In this document: positions 44,111 to 53,816 of the stretch, in pieces
Position numbering within the stretch: position 1 is the first letter of the stretch
Layout: each line of letters starts with the position of its first letter
Origin: Nocardioides sp. Kera G14
GTDB taxonomy: Bacteria; Actinomycetota; Actinomycetes; Propionibacteriales; Nocardioidaceae
Length of the DNA: 64,000 nt
Direction: 5' to 3'
Assembly: GCF_020715565.1 (NCBI RefSeq)
Contig: NZ_CP085839.1
Location: 930,001-994,000 of the forward strand
Notes under the pieces: model-generated
Told to the model about the DNA's origin: nothing
The model's input: only the letters and a program-made list of their open reading frames with translations
Databases searched by the model: none
Made by a program: the position numbers and the translations under genes

Positions 44111-44269
44111 CCACGGCTGGTCGCGGTTCCAGAGTCACGCGCTTAAGCGGGGGAATGGCGCGAAGGTATTGCTCGGAACCGGTCCCGGAGCCCGGGCAGA
44201 ACGAAGGGGCCCGCCTGCGCCAACGAGGTCGAGTCGCTTGCTTTCCTCTGCGGGCAGAAGCGACCGGGC

Positions 44270-44282
44270 TAACCTGCAAACA
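44270..44282 (+). promoter_or_regulatory. -10 box of leaderless ilvD transcript
   Basis: TAACCT at 44270-44275 is followed six bases later by ATG 44282. No GG-rich ribosome site lies between, in agreement with leaderless initiation. Confidence 0.45.
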
Positions 44283-45973
44283 TGACGAGCGAGCACGACG
44301 AGATCGACATCAAGCCGCGGTCCCGGCAGGTCACGGACGGCATCGAGGCGACCGCGTCGCGCGGCATGCTGCGTGCCGTCGGCCTCGGCGACGAGGACTT
44401 CGCCAAGCCCCAGATCGGTGTGGCCAGCAGCTGGAACGAGATCACGCCGTGCAACCTCTCGCTCGACCGGCTCGCCAAGGCGGTGAAGAACGGCGTCCAC
44501 GCCGGCGGCGGCTATCCGCTGGAGTTCGGGACGATCTCCGTCTCCGACGGCATCTCGATGGGCCACGAGGGCATGCACTTCTCGCTCGTCTCGCGCGAGA
44601 TCATCGCCGACTCCGTCGAGGCCGTGATGATGGCCGAGCGACTCGACGGATCCGTGCTGCTGGCCGGCTGCGACAAGTCGCTGCCCGGCATGCTGATGGC
44701 CGCCGCGCGCCTCGATCTCGCCGGTGTCTTCCTGTACGCCGGCACGATCATGCCCGGACAGGTCGACGGCAAGGACGTCACGCTCATCGATGCCTTCGAG
44801 GGCGTGGGCGCCTGCCTGGCGGGGAAGATCTCGCGTGAGCAGCTCGACAAGATCGAGCGCAACATCTGTCCGGGCGAGGGCGCCTGCGGTGGCATGTACA
44901 CCGCCAACACGATGGCCTCCGTCGCCGAGGCACTCGGCATGTCCCTGCCCGGTTCAGCGGCCCCGCCGGCGGTCGACCGGCGCCGCGACGGTTTTGCTCA
45001 CCGTTCGGGGGAGGCCGTGGTCGAGCTCCTGCGCCGGGGGATCACCGCCCGCCAGATCATGACCAAGGAGGCGTTCGAGAACGCCATCACCGTCGTGATG
45101 GCGCTGGGCGGCTCCACCAACGCTGTCCTCCACCTGCTCGCCATCGCACGGGAGGCCGACGTCGACCTCACGCTCGAGGACTTCAGCCGGATCGGCGCCA
45201 AGGTCCCACACCTGGCCGACCTCAAGCCCTTCGGCCGCTACGTGATGTACGACGTCGACAAGATCGGCGGTATCCCGGTGGTCATGAAGGCGCTTCTCGA
45301 CGCCGGCCTGCTGCACGGCGAGTGCCTCACCGTCACTGGCAAGACCATGGCGGAGAACCTTGCCGACCTGGCCCCGGCCCCGCTCGACGACGACGTCATC
45401 CGCTCCATGGAGCGCCCGATCCACCGCACCGGCGGCATCACGATCCTGCACGGCTCGCTGGCGCCCGAGGGGGCAGTGGTCAAGAGCGCCGGCTTCGACG
45501 AGACCGTCTTCCGTGGCACGGCCCGGGTCTTCGACCGCGAGCGCGCCGCGCTCGACGCCCTGACCGAGGGCCGGATCCAGCCCGGAGACGTCGTCGTGAT
45601 CCGCTACGAGGGTCCCAAGGGTGGCCCCGGCATGCGGGAGATGCTCGCCATCACGGGTGCGATCAAGGGGGCCGGCCTCGGCAAGGACGTCCTGCTGATC
45701 ACGGACGGCCGGTTCTCAGGCGGCACGACGGGCCTCTGTGTCGGTCACATCGCGCCCGAGGCGGCCGACGGTGGGCCCATCGCGTTCGTCCGTGACGGCG
45801 ATCCGATCACGCTCGACGTACTCAACGGGTCGCTCGAGGTCGAGGTGGAGCCCGACGAGCTCGAGCGACGTCGCGAGGGCTGGACGCCGGTGCCGCCGCA
45901 CTTCACCACCGGGGTCCTCGGCAAGTACGCCAAGCTCGTCCAGTCGGCCGCGCACGGCGCCGTCACGAGTTGA
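44282..45973 (+). CDS. ilvD: dihydroxy-acid dehydratase
   Basis: 563 residues. [2Fe-2S]-type cluster ligands Cys57 (TPCN), Cys130 (GCDKSLPG) and Cys202 ([12 protein letters not shown]) all present, plus the C-terminal [19 protein letters not shown]. Catalyses the dehydration of dihydroxy acids to 2-keto acids in valine, leucine and isoleucine synthesis. Its end overlaps the convergent coiled-coil gene by 11 bases. No other ilv gene is near. Full length and intact. Confidence 0.96.
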   Translation: MTSEHDEIDIKPRSRQVTDGIEATASRGMLRAVGLGDEDFAKPQIGVASSWNEITPCNLSLDRLAKAVKNGVHAGGGYPLEFGTISVSDGISMGHEGMHFSLVSREIIADSVEAVMMAERLDGSVLLAGCDKSLPGMLMAAARLDLAGVFLYAGTIMPGQVDGKDVTLIDAFEGVGACLAGKISREQLDKIERNICPGEGACGGMYTANTMASVAEALGMSLPGSAAPPAVDRRRDGFAHRSGEAVVELLRRGITARQIMTKEAFENAITVVMALGGSTNAVLHLLAIAREADVDLTLEDFSRIGAKVPHLADLKPFGRYVMYDVDKIGGIPVVMKALLDAGLLHGECLTVTGKTMAENLADLAPAPLDDDVIRSMERPIHRTGGITILHGSLAPEGAVVKSAGFDETVFRGTARVFDRERAALDALTEGRIQPGDVVVIRYEGPKGGPGMREMLAITGAIKGAGLGKDVLLITDGRFSGGTTGLCVGHIAPEAADGGPIAFVRDGDPITLDVLNGSLEVEVEPDELERRREGWTPVPPHFTTGVLGKYAKLVQSAAHGAVTS

Positions 45974-46889
45974 GGTCCTTCGACAGTCTGAGCGCCTCGT
46001 CGAGCGTGTGCTCGGCCTCGGTCGCCGCCGCGTCGGCTGAAGCCTGAGCCTCCTCGGCATCGGCCAGGTGGTCCTCGGCCTCCTTGGCGGCCTGTTCGGC
46101 CTCGATCACCCGGCGGCGGAGCTCCTCGAGCTCGGCGTGCGCCTGGAGTACGCCGGCCTGCCGCTCGTGCACGAGGCGGTTGGCCTCCTGCTGGCTGGCC
46201 CGGGCGGCCTCCGCCTCCCGTCGTGCCTGCTCGACCGCCTGTCGAGCAGCCTCCCGTCGTTCGGCCCGTTCGGCCTGTTCCGCCCGTTTGCGCTCGGCAG
46301 CGGCCCGCTCGGCGTCATCGGCCCGACGACGCCCGGACGGCTTCTTCACCGCCCGCAGTCCCGCTGGAGCGGGAGCGGCGTGATGGCCGACCGCCTCGGA
46401 AAGGGCGACGGCGCGGGTCACGTCGACGGGCTCGATGCCGGTCGAGGTCAAGGCGGTGAGCAGGAGCCCACTGCGGACCGCTGCCGCTGCGTTCTCGTCG
46501 ATCATGGCCGCGGTGAGGGTCTGTTCGACCTGCTCGGCCACCGACTCGGTCAGCCGGACCCCGTGCTCGAGGGCCAGCGCACGGGCCCGCGTAGTCATCG
46601 CGGCCGTGAGCTGTCGCCGCTGGGTGGTGAGAGTCCGCAACTGAGCAGCGTCGAGGTCTGCCTGGGCCGCGCGCAGCGCGGCGCCGACGGCGAGCATCTG
46701 CTCGACCTCCTCGGTCGCGTGCCGGACCAGGAGGTTGACCGCCCAGGCGGCGGTCGAGGCCTTGGGCAGGCCTTTGACCACCGTTGCCTCCGGGGTGCCC
46801 TTGAGCCGCTTCGCCTCGGCGTCGCGAGCGCGGATGAACTCCGCAGGCACCAGCCCGTACAGCTCGCCCGCAATCTCGAGCACGCTCAT
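45963..46889 (-). CDS. coiled-coil protein, hypothetical
   Basis: 308 residues. The N-terminal 180 residues are mixed helical ([38 protein letters not shown]); from about 190 to the end a highly charged Ala/Glu/Arg coiled coil. Similar proteins occur in many actinobacteria; function unknown. Lies 16 bases downstream of the DNA ligase start side? No: it is upstream of the ligase gene on the same strand, ending where ilvD ends, with its ATG at 46889 following the ligase stop by 16 bases, so ligase is transcribed first and this gene second. Confidence 0.7.
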   Translation of the reverse strand: MSVLEIAGELYGLVPAEFIRARDAEAKRLKGTPEATVVKGLPKASTAAWAVNLLVRHATEEVEQMLAVGAALRAAQADLDAAQLRTLTTQRRQLTAAMTTRARALALEHGVRLTESVAEQVEQTLTAAMIDENAAAAVRSGLLLTALTSTGIEPVDVTRAVALSEAVGHHAAPAPAGLRAVKKPSGRRRADDAERAAAERKRAEQAERAERREAARQAVEQARREAEAARASQQEANRLVHERQAGVLQAHAELEELRRRVIEAEQAAKEAEDHLADAEEAQASADAAATEAEHTLDEALRLSKDLNS

Positions 46890-46905
46890 CGCTGCCCTCC
46901 TCGGC

Positions 46906-47910
46906 TCAGGATTCTGGCGCCACCTGGTCGGGTCGCTTGTCGGGCCGCAGTCCTCGCCAGGACGGATGGCGCAGTCGACCGTCGCGGGTCCACTCGGTGA
47001 AGGTCACCTCTCCGACCAGCGTCGGTGTGACCCAGTGCGCGCCCCGGGCATCGGCCCGAGGCACCTCCACGAACGGTGAGTCCACGGCTTCCAGCGGCGC
47101 GAGGTCACTGGCCAGGTGCTGCAGCATCGAGGCGGTGAACCCCGTGCCCACCTTGCCGACGTACCTCAGGCGCGGACCGTCGGGGAGGCCAAGGAGCAGG
47201 GCGCCGATCTTGCCGCCGCGGGCTCCCTGGCCGAGGGTCCAGCCACCGACGATGACCTCCTGCGTACGGATGTTCTTGATCTTGATCCAGTCGGCCGAGC
47301 GGCGTCCGGGCTGGTAGTTGGAGGACAGGCGCTTGGCGACCACGCCTTCGAGCCGGTGCTGCTGGCTGGTCGCGAGGGCTTCGTCGCCGCTGCCGACGAA
47401 GGCGGCCGGGGTCTGCCATGCCGGTCCCGCGAGGTCGAGTCCCTCGAGCCGCAGCCGGCGCTCGGTGTAGGGCTCAGCCAGCAGCGACTCCCCGCCGAGG
47501 ACGAGGACGTCGAAGAGCAGCAACACCACCGGCTCGCTCGCCGCCAGCCTCGCCGCGGCCCCGGCGTTGCCCACGTGCATCCGCTTCTGCAGGCGCGCGA
47601 AGCTTGGCCGACCGTCGGCGTCGAAGCTGACGATCTCCCCGTCCAGGACGGTCGGGCCCGGCGTACGGCCTACCACCGCGTCCGCGAGGTCGGTGAGCTC
47701 CGGATACGCGGTGCTCATGTCGTTGCCGTTGCGCGAGACCAGCCGCACCGCACCGTCGTCGAGGTGGACGAGGGCGCGTACGCCGTCCCACTTCATCTCG
47801 AAGGCCCAGTGCTCCTGAGCCCCCAGACCCTCGAGCGTGCCGGCGGTGGCCAGCATCGGCACCACATCAGTTCCGGGAGGACCGGCAGGGGTCGTCGATG
47901 GCGGCGGCAT
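46906..47910 (-). CDS. ATP-dependent DNA ligase, LigC/LigD-ligase-domain type
   Basis: 334 residues from ATG 47910, chosen for GGGGAAGG nine bases upstream. Nucleotidyltransferase motifs: I, EMKWDGVR with Lys40; SRNGNDMS; VLDGEIV; EGVVAKRLSSNY; DWIKIK. An OB-fold domain follows (about 215-325). No nuclease or polymerase domain, so it is a stand-alone ligase such as LigC or a split LigD. Role: sealing nicks or breaks, possibly in non-homologous end joining; no ku gene in the window. Divergent from the XPF-type nuclease gene with 84 bases between starts. Confidence 0.9.
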   Translation of the reverse strand: MPPPSTTPAGPPGTDVVPMLATAGTLEGLGAQEHWAFEMKWDGVRALVHLDDGAVRLVSRNGNDMSTAYPELTDLADAVVGRTPGPTVLDGEIVSFDADGRPSFARLQKRMHVGNAGAAARLAASEPVVLLLFDVLVLGGESLLAEPYTERRLRLEGLDLAGPAWQTPAAFVGSGDEALATSQQHRLEGVVAKRLSSNYQPGRRSADWIKIKNIRTQEVIVGGWTLGQGARGGKIGALLLGLPDGPRLRYVGKVGTGFTASMLQHLASDLAPLEAVDSPFVEVPRADARGAHWVTPTLVGEVTFTEWTRDGRLRHPSWRGLRPDKRPDQVAPES

Positions 47911-47994
47911 GCCTGCAGCCTTCCCCAACCCGTGGCCGATCATGCGAGCCGGAGGCCGCGACAGCCGGACAGGTAGCGTGGAGGAGTGGTCGAG

Positions 47995-48843
47995 ATGGGT
48001 CCGGTGCTGGTCGACCACCGCGAGCGGAGCAGCGCGATCCCGGAGGCTCTCGTCGCCGCTGGTCTCGACGTACAGCTGACGGATCTTCCGGTGGGCGACT
48101 ACGTGCTCGGGCACGGTCTGGCGGTCGAGCGGAAGGGCCCTGCCGATCTCGGTGCGTCGATCCGTGACGGTCGCATCTTCGACCAGGCGGTGCGTCTGCA
48201 GTCGGCGTTCCCGCAAGCGGTGCTGATGATCGAGGGCGAACCGTCGGGGATCCCCGAGGACGCGTGGCGCGGCGCCGTGTGTCGGTTGGTGGAGGACGGC
48301 TTCACCGTCCTGCACAGCCTGGACGCCGAGGATAGCGCGGCGTGGATCGTCCGACTCGCCAAGCGGGCTCGGCGAGCGGCGCCGACCACGCGGATCGACG
48401 GCCCTCGCCGGGCTCCGCGTCATCCGTCAGGACAGGCCGAGGTCATGCTCTCCATCGTGCCGGGCATCAGCACGACCATGGCTCGCAGCGTGCTCGCCGC
48501 CTACGGCAGCGTTGCGGCGGTCGCCGCGGCCGCGCCCCAGGGGCTGCTGGGCCATCCCGGTATCGGCCGGGTGCTCGCGGGTCGAATCGCCGTGGCGCTG
48601 GCCGGCGAGTACGTCGCCCCGGTCGACCGTGAGGCCGAACCCGAACGGCCGGGCAGGGGAGTGCGGGCGCCGCGGCGCTGGATCCTCGCCGAGCCGGAGC
48701 GCGACGCCGAGACCCAGTCGTTCGACCGGCGGGCGATCGCGCTCCGTGCCCTGCGTTCGGCCGGCGACGGCGCCCAGCTGATCGACGGTCTCACCGGCGA
48801 GGTGGTCCAGGCGAACTCCAGCCCACGTTTCCACGCCGACTGA
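47995..48843 (+). CDS. ERCC4/XPF-type nuclease with helix-hairpin-helix domain
   Basis: 282 residues from ATG 47995, which has GGAG at a good distance; GTG 47986 would sit on the ribosome site. The XPF nuclease motif GDX(n)ERKX3D is intact: Gly34-Asp35, then Glu45-Arg46-Lys47 and Asp51 (VERKGPAD), with Asp8 in LVDHRERSS. A tandem helix-hairpin-helix region follows (about 150-205: SIVPGISTTMARSVLAAYGS, HPGIGRVLAGR). In archaea and eukaryotes such nucleases cut branched DNA. Divergent from a DNA ligase, so repair is the likely field. Confidence 0.88.
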   Translation: MGPVLVDHRERSSAIPEALVAAGLDVQLTDLPVGDYVLGHGLAVERKGPADLGASIRDGRIFDQAVRLQSAFPQAVLMIEGEPSGIPEDAWRGAVCRLVEDGFTVLHSLDAEDSAAWIVRLAKRARRAAPTTRIDGPRRAPRHPSGQAEVMLSIVPGISTTMARSVLAAYGSVAAVAAAAPQGLLGHPGIGRVLAGRIAVALAGEYVAPVDREAEPERPGRGVRAPRRWILAEPERDAETQSFDRRAIALRALRSAGDGAQLIDGLTGEVVQANSSPRFHAD

Positions 48844-48890
48844 AGCGTGATCGTCGCGTAGCAGGGGTTGCACCCGGTCGTTGTCCCTAC

Positions 48891-49466
48891 ATGCCCTACC
48901 GCAACCGCCGCAGGTCCTCGCGAGCGATCCCCCTCGGCGTGGCGGTCGTGGTGTGCCTGCTGCTGATCGCGGTGGGGTGGGCGATCCGGCCGCGGGGCGG
49001 TGAGGACGTGGAGGGTCCGGCCAGCGCTGCGGACGCCCCGTCCGCTGCGACGCCTCTCTTCCCGGGATCGGACGCCGAGCCGCAGCCGATCGAGACCGCG
49101 ACGGGCACGGACGGGACCGAGAAGGCCAGTGCACAGGGCAAGGCGCCGTCATGGCTCACGAGTGCCTTCCAGGGCAGCTCCGCAACGCTGGGTGCCCGGC
49201 GGGCGGTCATCCGACTGACAGCCTCCGACAACGGACCCATGTCCGTGAGGTACGCCTTCAACACCGGCGACGGCTACGACTCGGGCTCCTTGCAGTCCAC
49301 GGGATCGTGGTCGAAGGCCGAGCAGGTGCAGGGCGTCGAGCCACTCGTCGGAGTCATCGGACAGGTGATCCGCGGCACCCTCACCTGCACGGTCACCCTC
49401 GACGGCAAGGTCATCTCGCATCAGAGCCGATCGGGGGCGTGGGCCGTCGTGCAGTGTTTCGCCTGA
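48891..49466 (+). CDS. membrane-anchored secreted protein, MmpS-like tail
   Basis: 191 residues. A basic start, one transmembrane anchor (IPLGVAVVVCLLLIAVGWAI, 13-32), a disordered Ala/Pro/Thr-rich stretch to about 85, then a beta-rich domain ending TLTCTVTLDGKVISHQSRSG and AVVQCF with two cysteines. The end resembles MmpS-type small exported proteins, but length and context differ and no MmpL is near. Function unknown. Its stop is four bases from the convergent DUF1059-like gene. Confidence 0.6.
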   Translation: MPYRNRRRSSRAIPLGVAVVVCLLLIAVGWAIRPRGGEDVEGPASAADAPSAATPLFPGSDAEPQPIETATGTDGTEKASAQGKAPSWLTSAFQGSSATLGARRAVIRLTASDNGPMSVRYAFNTGDGYDSGSLQSTGSWSKAEQVQGVEPLVGVIGQVIRGTLTCTVTLDGKVISHQSRSGAWAVVQCFA

Positions 49467-49469
49467 GAC

Positions 49470-49706
49470 TCAGCCTTCGGGGAGTTCGGCGAAGCGCTGC
49501 TTGACGTCGTTGTACCAACCCATCGACTTCTTCGGGTGCAGCCAGCGGCCCTTCATCTCCGCGCGGGCAGGGCCGTGAAGGGTGTCGCCGGCCTTGACCG
49601 CATCCTTGAGGTGCTTGTCCTGGGCCTTGATCACGTCGTCGGCCGAGTCGCCATGATGGGCGAGGGTGCAGGGGCCGCCGAGGTCCTGGCAGGTCATCGT
49701 CTTCAT
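49470..49706 (-). CDS. DUF1059-like small protein
   Basis: 78 residues from ATG 49706. It begins MKTMTCQDLGGPCTLAHHGD, the pattern of DUF1059 proteins (KT.TC.D.G..C....G), then a helical region with VIKAQDKHLKDAVKAGD. Two cysteines near the start might bind metal. No experimental role known to me. Divergent from the ECF sigma gene with 37 bases between starts. Confidence 0.7.
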   Translation of the reverse strand: MKTMTCQDLGGPCTLAHHGDSADDVIKAQDKHLKDAVKAGDTLHGPARAEMKGRWLHPKKSMGWYNDVKQRFAELPEG

Positions 49707-49743
49707 ACAGTGCTGACGATTTCGACGAGGAGAGTGTGACCGG

Positions 49744-50610
49744 ATGGCGACAGATGACCAGCTGACCGAGGAGTTCGAGGCCGAACGACCGCGTCTCGTA
49801 CGCATCGCTGCGCGCATCCTCGGGGATCCTGATGCCGCCCAGGACGTGGTCCAGCAGGCGTGGCTCCGGCTGCACGGCACGACCGAGCCGGTCGACAACC
49901 TCGGTGGGTGGCTGACGACGGTCACCTCGCGCCTATGCCTCGACCGCCTCCGGGCGCGGGCGCCGGAGCCCCTCGAGGCCAGCCACCTGGACGAGCCCGA
50001 CGTCGACGCCGCGGATCCGGCCGACGAGGCGGTGCTCGCCGACACCGTCGGGATCGCTCTGCAGGTCGTGCTCGACCGGCTCACGCCGGCGGAGCGGGTC
50101 GCCTTCGTCCTGCACGACACCTTCGGCGTGGACTTCCCGGTGATCGCCGCCATGTTGGAGACGTCGCACGCCGCCGCACGCAAACTCGCCTCCCGGGCCC
50201 GGGCGAAGGTCAGCCTCGCCGCTCCGGAGGATGCGCTCGCCGACTGGCAGGTCGTCGACGCCTTCATGGCGGCGGCCCGCGACGGTGACTTCGCGCGGCT
50301 GCTGGAGTTGCTCGCTCCCGATGTCCTCGTGAGCGCCGACGCGGCCGCGGTCACGATGGGCACACCTGCCCGGATGCAGGGCGCCGACGAGGTCGCCGCG
50401 TTCTTCAACGGCGGCGCCTCCACCGCCTTCCCCGTCTTCGTCGAGACGCGGCCCGGGGCCGCGTGGATCCACCGCGGCGAGGTGAAGGTCGCCTTCGACT
50501 TCACGGTCGAGGACGGGCGCGTACGTCGCCTCGAGTTCCGTGCCGACCCCGCGGCCCTGGCGGCCGTACGCCGACGGGCCGGTGCCGCGGAGCGGACTCA
50601 GGAGCGCTGA
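49744..50610 (+). CDS. ECF sigma factor with C-terminal SnoaL-like domain (SigJ/ECF41-like)
   Basis: 288 residues. Sigma region 2 (about 10-75: RLVRIAARILGDPDAAQDVV), an acidic linker (DEPDVDAADPADEAV), region 4 (about 105-165: LTPAERVAFVLHDTFGVDFP) and a SnoaL-like tail (about 180-285) of the kind that controls activity in ECF41 sigma factors in place of an anti-sigma. Target promoters unknown; family members often regulate a nearby oxidoreductase or CMD gene. The end overlaps the convergent small membrane-protein gene by 13 bases. Confidence 0.9.
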   Translation: MATDDQLTEEFEAERPRLVRIAARILGDPDAAQDVVQQAWLRLHGTTEPVDNLGGWLTTVTSRLCLDRLRARAPEPLEASHLDEPDVDAADPADEAVLADTVGIALQVVLDRLTPAERVAFVLHDTFGVDFPVIAAMLETSHAAARKLASRARAKVSLAAPEDALADWQVVDAFMAAARDGDFARLLELLAPDVLVSADAAAVTMGTPARMQGADEVAAFFNGGASTAFPVFVETRPGAAWIHRGEVKVAFDFTVEDGRVRRLEFRADPAALAAVRRRAGAAERTQER

Positions 50611-50876
50611 CGCTGGCGGCGTTCCTCACTCCGCCAGACGTGGTGGCCCCAGACGCCGAGTCCGCCTTCGAAGGTGTCATCGAGCCCACGGGGGCCGAGG
50701 TGTCGGACAGGCAGCGGGTGCCAGTCATCAGGGTGCGGGGCGGTGTCGCGACGACTGCCGTCGTGCTCGATGTGCTGGGCCCGGGACGCGTCGAGCATCC
50801 AGAGGCCGATGAAGAGACCGGCGGTTGCCACCGCCAGGACGATGACGCCGAGGTTGGCAACCCAGAGGTTCGTCAT
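50598..50876 (-). CDS. small membrane protein
   Basis: 92 residues from ATG 50876, with a GGAGG site. One transmembrane helix (VANLGVIVLAVATAGLFIGL) followed by WMLDASRAQHIEHDGSRRD and a soluble tail. It resembles the protein at 62847-63056 in plan and in the post-membrane motif (W-x-LDA-x-RA). Unknown function. Overlaps the sigma factor gene end. Confidence 0.65.
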   Translation of the reverse strand: MTNLWVANLGVIVLAVATAGLFIGLWMLDASRAQHIEHDGSRRDTAPHPDDWHPLPVRHLGPRGLDDTFEGGLGVWGHHVWRSEERRQRQRS

Positions 50877-50938
50877 CGTGACCACCTCCTTCTTAGGACC
50901 TTCCACGGTACGCCCGCGGAGGCGCCGTGGACAGGGCC

Positions 50939-51550
50939 TCAACTCCAGGTGCGCGCCTGCTCCTCCGCGAGCGTCGTGTCGTCTCCATGGCCGGTGTGGA
51001 CGACCGTGTCGGGCGGCAGGGCGAAGAGCTTGGAGCGGATCGACTCCTCGAGGGTGGGCCGATCGGAGAACGAGCGGCCCGTGGCGCCCGGGCCGCCCTG
51101 GAAGAGGGTGTCGCCGGTGAAGACGCAGCCGAGGTCGGGGGAGTAGAGGCAGACCGCGCCGGGAGCATGGCCGGGCGTGTGGAGCACCTGCAGCCCGATC
51201 CCTGCAACCGTCAGGATCTGGCCGTTCGCGAGGTCGGCGTCCCAGACCAGGTCGTCATGCGTGAGCTGCCAGAGGGGCCGCTCGGCCGGGTGGAGCAGGA
51301 TCGGTGCGCCGGTGCGCTCGCGCAGTTCCGGGGCGACCCGGACGTGATCGTCGTGGGCGTGGGTGCACACGATGGCGGTGAGCCGCCGGTCGCCGACGAG
51401 CTCGAGGATCGCGTCGGCCGAGTGCGGCGCGTCGATGACGAGGCACTCCTCGTCATCGCCCACCACCCAGACGTTGTTGTCGACGTCGAAGGTCTCGCCG
51501 TCGAGCGAGAAGGTCCCCGAGGTGACGGCGTGGTCGACGCGGGCGGCCAT
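50939..51550 (-). CDS. MBL-fold metallo-hydrolase, MscR partner (Rv2260-like)
   Basis: 203 residues. The metal motif THAHDDH (about 83-89), then HTPGHAPG, FTGDTLFQGG and HTGHGDDT complete a glyoxalase-II-like metallo-beta-lactamase fold. It overlaps the mscR stop by one base (TGATG) and has the same pairing as M. tuberculosis Rv2259/Rv2260. Likely hydrolyses a mycothiol thioester such as S-formylmycothiol made by the upstream enzyme; this substrate is inferred from context. Confidence 0.88.
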   Translation of the reverse strand: MAARVDHAVTSGTFSLDGETFDVDNNVWVVGDDEECLVIDAPHSADAILELVGDRRLTAIVCTHAHDDHVRVAPELRERTGAPILLHPAERPLWQLTHDDLVWDADLANGQILTVAGIGLQVLHTPGHAPGAVCLYSPDLGCVFTGDTLFQGGPGATGRSFSDRPTLEESIRSKLFALPPDTVVHTGHGDDTTLAEEQARTWS

Positions 51551-52653
51551 CAGAGCAGTACCACCGAGCGGAGTACGTCGCCGTGGTGCATCCGCTCGAA
51601 GGCCGCCTCGATCTCGTCGAGCTTGATCTCCTCGGTGACGAACGCGTCGAGGTCGAGGCGGCCCTGGCGATAGAGGTCGATGAGCATCGGGAAGTCGCGC
51701 GACGGCAGGCAGTCGCCGTACCAGCTCGACTTCAGCGCGCCGCCGCGGCCGAAGACGTCGATGAGCGGCAGGTCGGGCACCTTCATGTCGGGCGTCGGAA
51801 CGCCGACCAGCACGACGGTGCCCGCGAGGTCGCGGGCGTAGAAGGCCTGCTTCCATGTCTCAGGGCGGCCCACGGCCTCGATGACGACGTCGGCGCCGTC
51901 GGCCCCGTCGTAGAACTGCGCGGAGATCTCCTTGATCGCCTCGACCGGGTCGGTCGTCGAGGAGTCGACGGTGTGCGTGGCGCCGAGCTCGCGTGCCTTG
52001 TCGAGCTTCTTGGCGTCGATGTCGACGGCGATGATCGGGTTGGCGCCGGCCAGCGCGGAGCCGACGATGGCGGCGACGCCGACGCCGCCGCAGCCGATCA
52101 CGGCGACCGACTTGCCGCGCGTGACGGCGCCGGTGTTGATCGCGGCGCCGATGCCCGCCATGACGCCGCAGCCGAGCAGGCCGGCGGCCGCGGGCCGCGC
52201 CTCGGGGTCGACCTTCGTGCACTGGCCGGCGGCGACGAGGGTCTTCTCCGCGAAGGCGCCGATGCCGAGAGCCGGGCTGAGCTCGGTCCCGTCCTCCAGC
52301 GTCATCCGCTGCGTCGCGTTGTGGGTGGCGAAGCAGTACTGCGGCTCGCCGCGCTTGCAGGCCCGACACTGGCCGCAGACGGCGCGCCAGTTGAGGATCA
52401 CGAAGTCACCGGGAGCGACCTCCGTGACGTCCGGCCCGACCGCCTCCACGACGCCGGCGGCCTCGTGGCCCAGCAGGAAGGGGAAGTCGTCGTTGATGCC
52501 GCCCTCGCGGTAGTGCAGGTCGGTGTGGCACACACCGCAGGCCTGCACCTGTACGACGGCCTCTCCGGGTCCCGGATCGGGGACGACGATGGACACGACC
52601 TCGACGGGTGCGCCCTTGGCGCGGGCGATGACGCCCTTGACGGTCTGCGGCAT
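51550..52653 (-). CDS. mscR: S-(hydroxymethyl)mycothiol dehydrogenase (NAD/mycothiol-dependent formaldehyde dehydrogenase)
   Basis: 367 residues of the class III alcohol dehydrogenase type. Catalytic zinc: Cys42 (CGVCHTD), His63-Glu64 (GHE); structural zinc: Cys93, Cys96, Cys99, Cys107. Rossmann motif [10 protein letters not shown]. The end and internal motifs ([20 protein letters not shown]) match MscR, which oxidises the formaldehyde-mycothiol adduct and also reduces S-nitrosomycothiol. Mycothiol is made only by actinobacteria. Coupled to the MBL gene that follows. Confidence 0.92.
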   Translation of the reverse strand: MPQTVKGVIARAKGAPVEVVSIVVPDPGPGEAVVQVQACGVCHTDLHYREGGINDDFPFLLGHEAAGVVEAVGPDVTEVAPGDFVILNWRAVCGQCRACKRGEPQYCFATHNATQRMTLEDGTELSPALGIGAFAEKTLVAAGQCTKVDPEARPAAAGLLGCGVMAGIGAAINTGAVTRGKSVAVIGCGGVGVAAIVGSALAGANPIIAVDIDAKKLDKARELGATHTVDSSTTDPVEAIKEISAQFYDGADGADVVIEAVGRPETWKQAFYARDLAGTVVLVGVPTPDMKVPDLPLIDVFGRGGALKSSWYGDCLPSRDFPMLIDLYRQGRLDLDAFVTEEIKLDEIEAAFERMHHGDVLRSVVLL

Positions 52654-52707
52654 TGGAGCAACTCCTCGGTGGGGAACGCTGGCTCGTCGAGGCTACTCGG
52701 GGAAGGG

Positions 52708-53679
52708 TCAGCCCTTCACGTACCCCGCGCGAACCGGCCAGCCGTGGCGGAAGTTGAGCTTGACGGCGTACAACGCACGGACGGCCCGGCGCGCCCGGTG
52801 CGGCCGAACGGTGCACGGTCGGGTGCTGCCGCCGCAGACCCAGCCGTGGAAGTACATCGTCACGCCGCGCTTGGTGGCCACGATGTCGGCGCCACCCGGC
52901 CCGCAGAGACCGGTCATGTGCTGCGAGAGGACCATCCGAGCGGGATGTCCTCGCCAGTGGACCAGCGATCGCGAGCGCCGGACCGTCGTGGCGTAGTTGC
53001 ACGTCGCATAGCTGCGGATCGAGGTGAAGAGGTAGTAGTAGCCGCCGCGTCGGAGGATGACCGGGTTCTCGACGACACCACGGCTGCGCACCAGGACGCG
53101 GCTGTGCCGGGCGGCCCGGCGGGTGCCGGCGCGATTGAGGCGCAGCAGCTTGATCGCGGACGGCTTGGCATCGATCTTGTAGAGCAGGTAGGTCCTGCGC
53201 CCGCTGACGTACGACGACGGGTCGATGACGCCCGCGCGGTTCGACGAGCACACCAGGGGCCGGCCGGGGACAGCCCTGAAGCGTCCGGTCGCCGAGGTGG
53301 AGACGGCGGCGCCGATGCAGCGTCCGCGCCGGTTCCTGGCAGGGGCGGCGAAGTAGAGGACCCAGCGCCTGCCGATGTGGACGATCTCGCTGGCCCAGAT
53401 GCCGCCGGTCCGCTTCGCCCAGCGGGGGCGACGGACGAGGGGAGTGCGGGTCAGGCGCCAGGTGCGGCCGTTCGAGGAGACCTGTCGGACGACGCGCTTC
53501 CCGGTGGAGACCGCCACGTACTTCTTCGGCCCGACCTTCGCGACACTCGGGTCGGCGACCGAGTGTCGATAGACGAGTGGTCGCGGCCCCTTCTTCGCCT
53601 CTGCCGCCGGCACCGTCGTCATGATGGTCGCCGCCGCGAGCGCAGCGACGACCCACACGAGCGCGCGTCTGCGCCTCAT
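52708..53679 (-). CDS. secreted GH43-like glycosidase
   Basis: 323 residues with a Sec signal peptide (about 1-28, ALVWVVAALAAATIMTT...AEA). The five-bladed propeller triad of GH43 is present: Asp43 (VADPSV), Asp153 (VIDPSS) and Glu204 (VVENPV). The surface is unusually Arg-rich. Likely an arabinan- or xylan-type glycosidase, but substrate is not predictable. No carbohydrate-binding module. Monocistronic. Confidence 0.8.
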   Translation of the reverse strand: MRRRRALVWVVAALAAATIMTTVPAAEAKKGPRPLVYRHSVADPSVAKVGPKKYVAVSTGKRVVRQVSSNGRTWRLTRTPLVRRPRWAKRTGGIWASEIVHIGRRWVLYFAAPARNRRGRCIGAAVSTSATGRFRAVPGRPLVCSSNRAGVIDPSSYVSGRRTYLLYKIDAKPSAIKLLRLNRAGTRRAARHSRVLVRSRGVVENPVILRRGGYYYLFTSIRSYATCNYATTVRRSRSLVHWRGHPARMVLSQHMTGLCGPGGADIVATKRGVTMYFHGWVCGGSTRPCTVRPHRARRAVRALYAVKLNFRHGWPVRAGYVKG

Positions 53680-53816
53680 GCACCCTCCCGAAATCCCTAG
53701 CCTGCCCGATCCCTCCGCAGGCCGGTGGCGGGACCGTAACCCGAGAATCGGCCGAAGCGTGGGAGGTTCGAGAAGTTCGCCGCCAACTCATGGGTAACTC
53801 ATGGGAGGGTGCAGCC

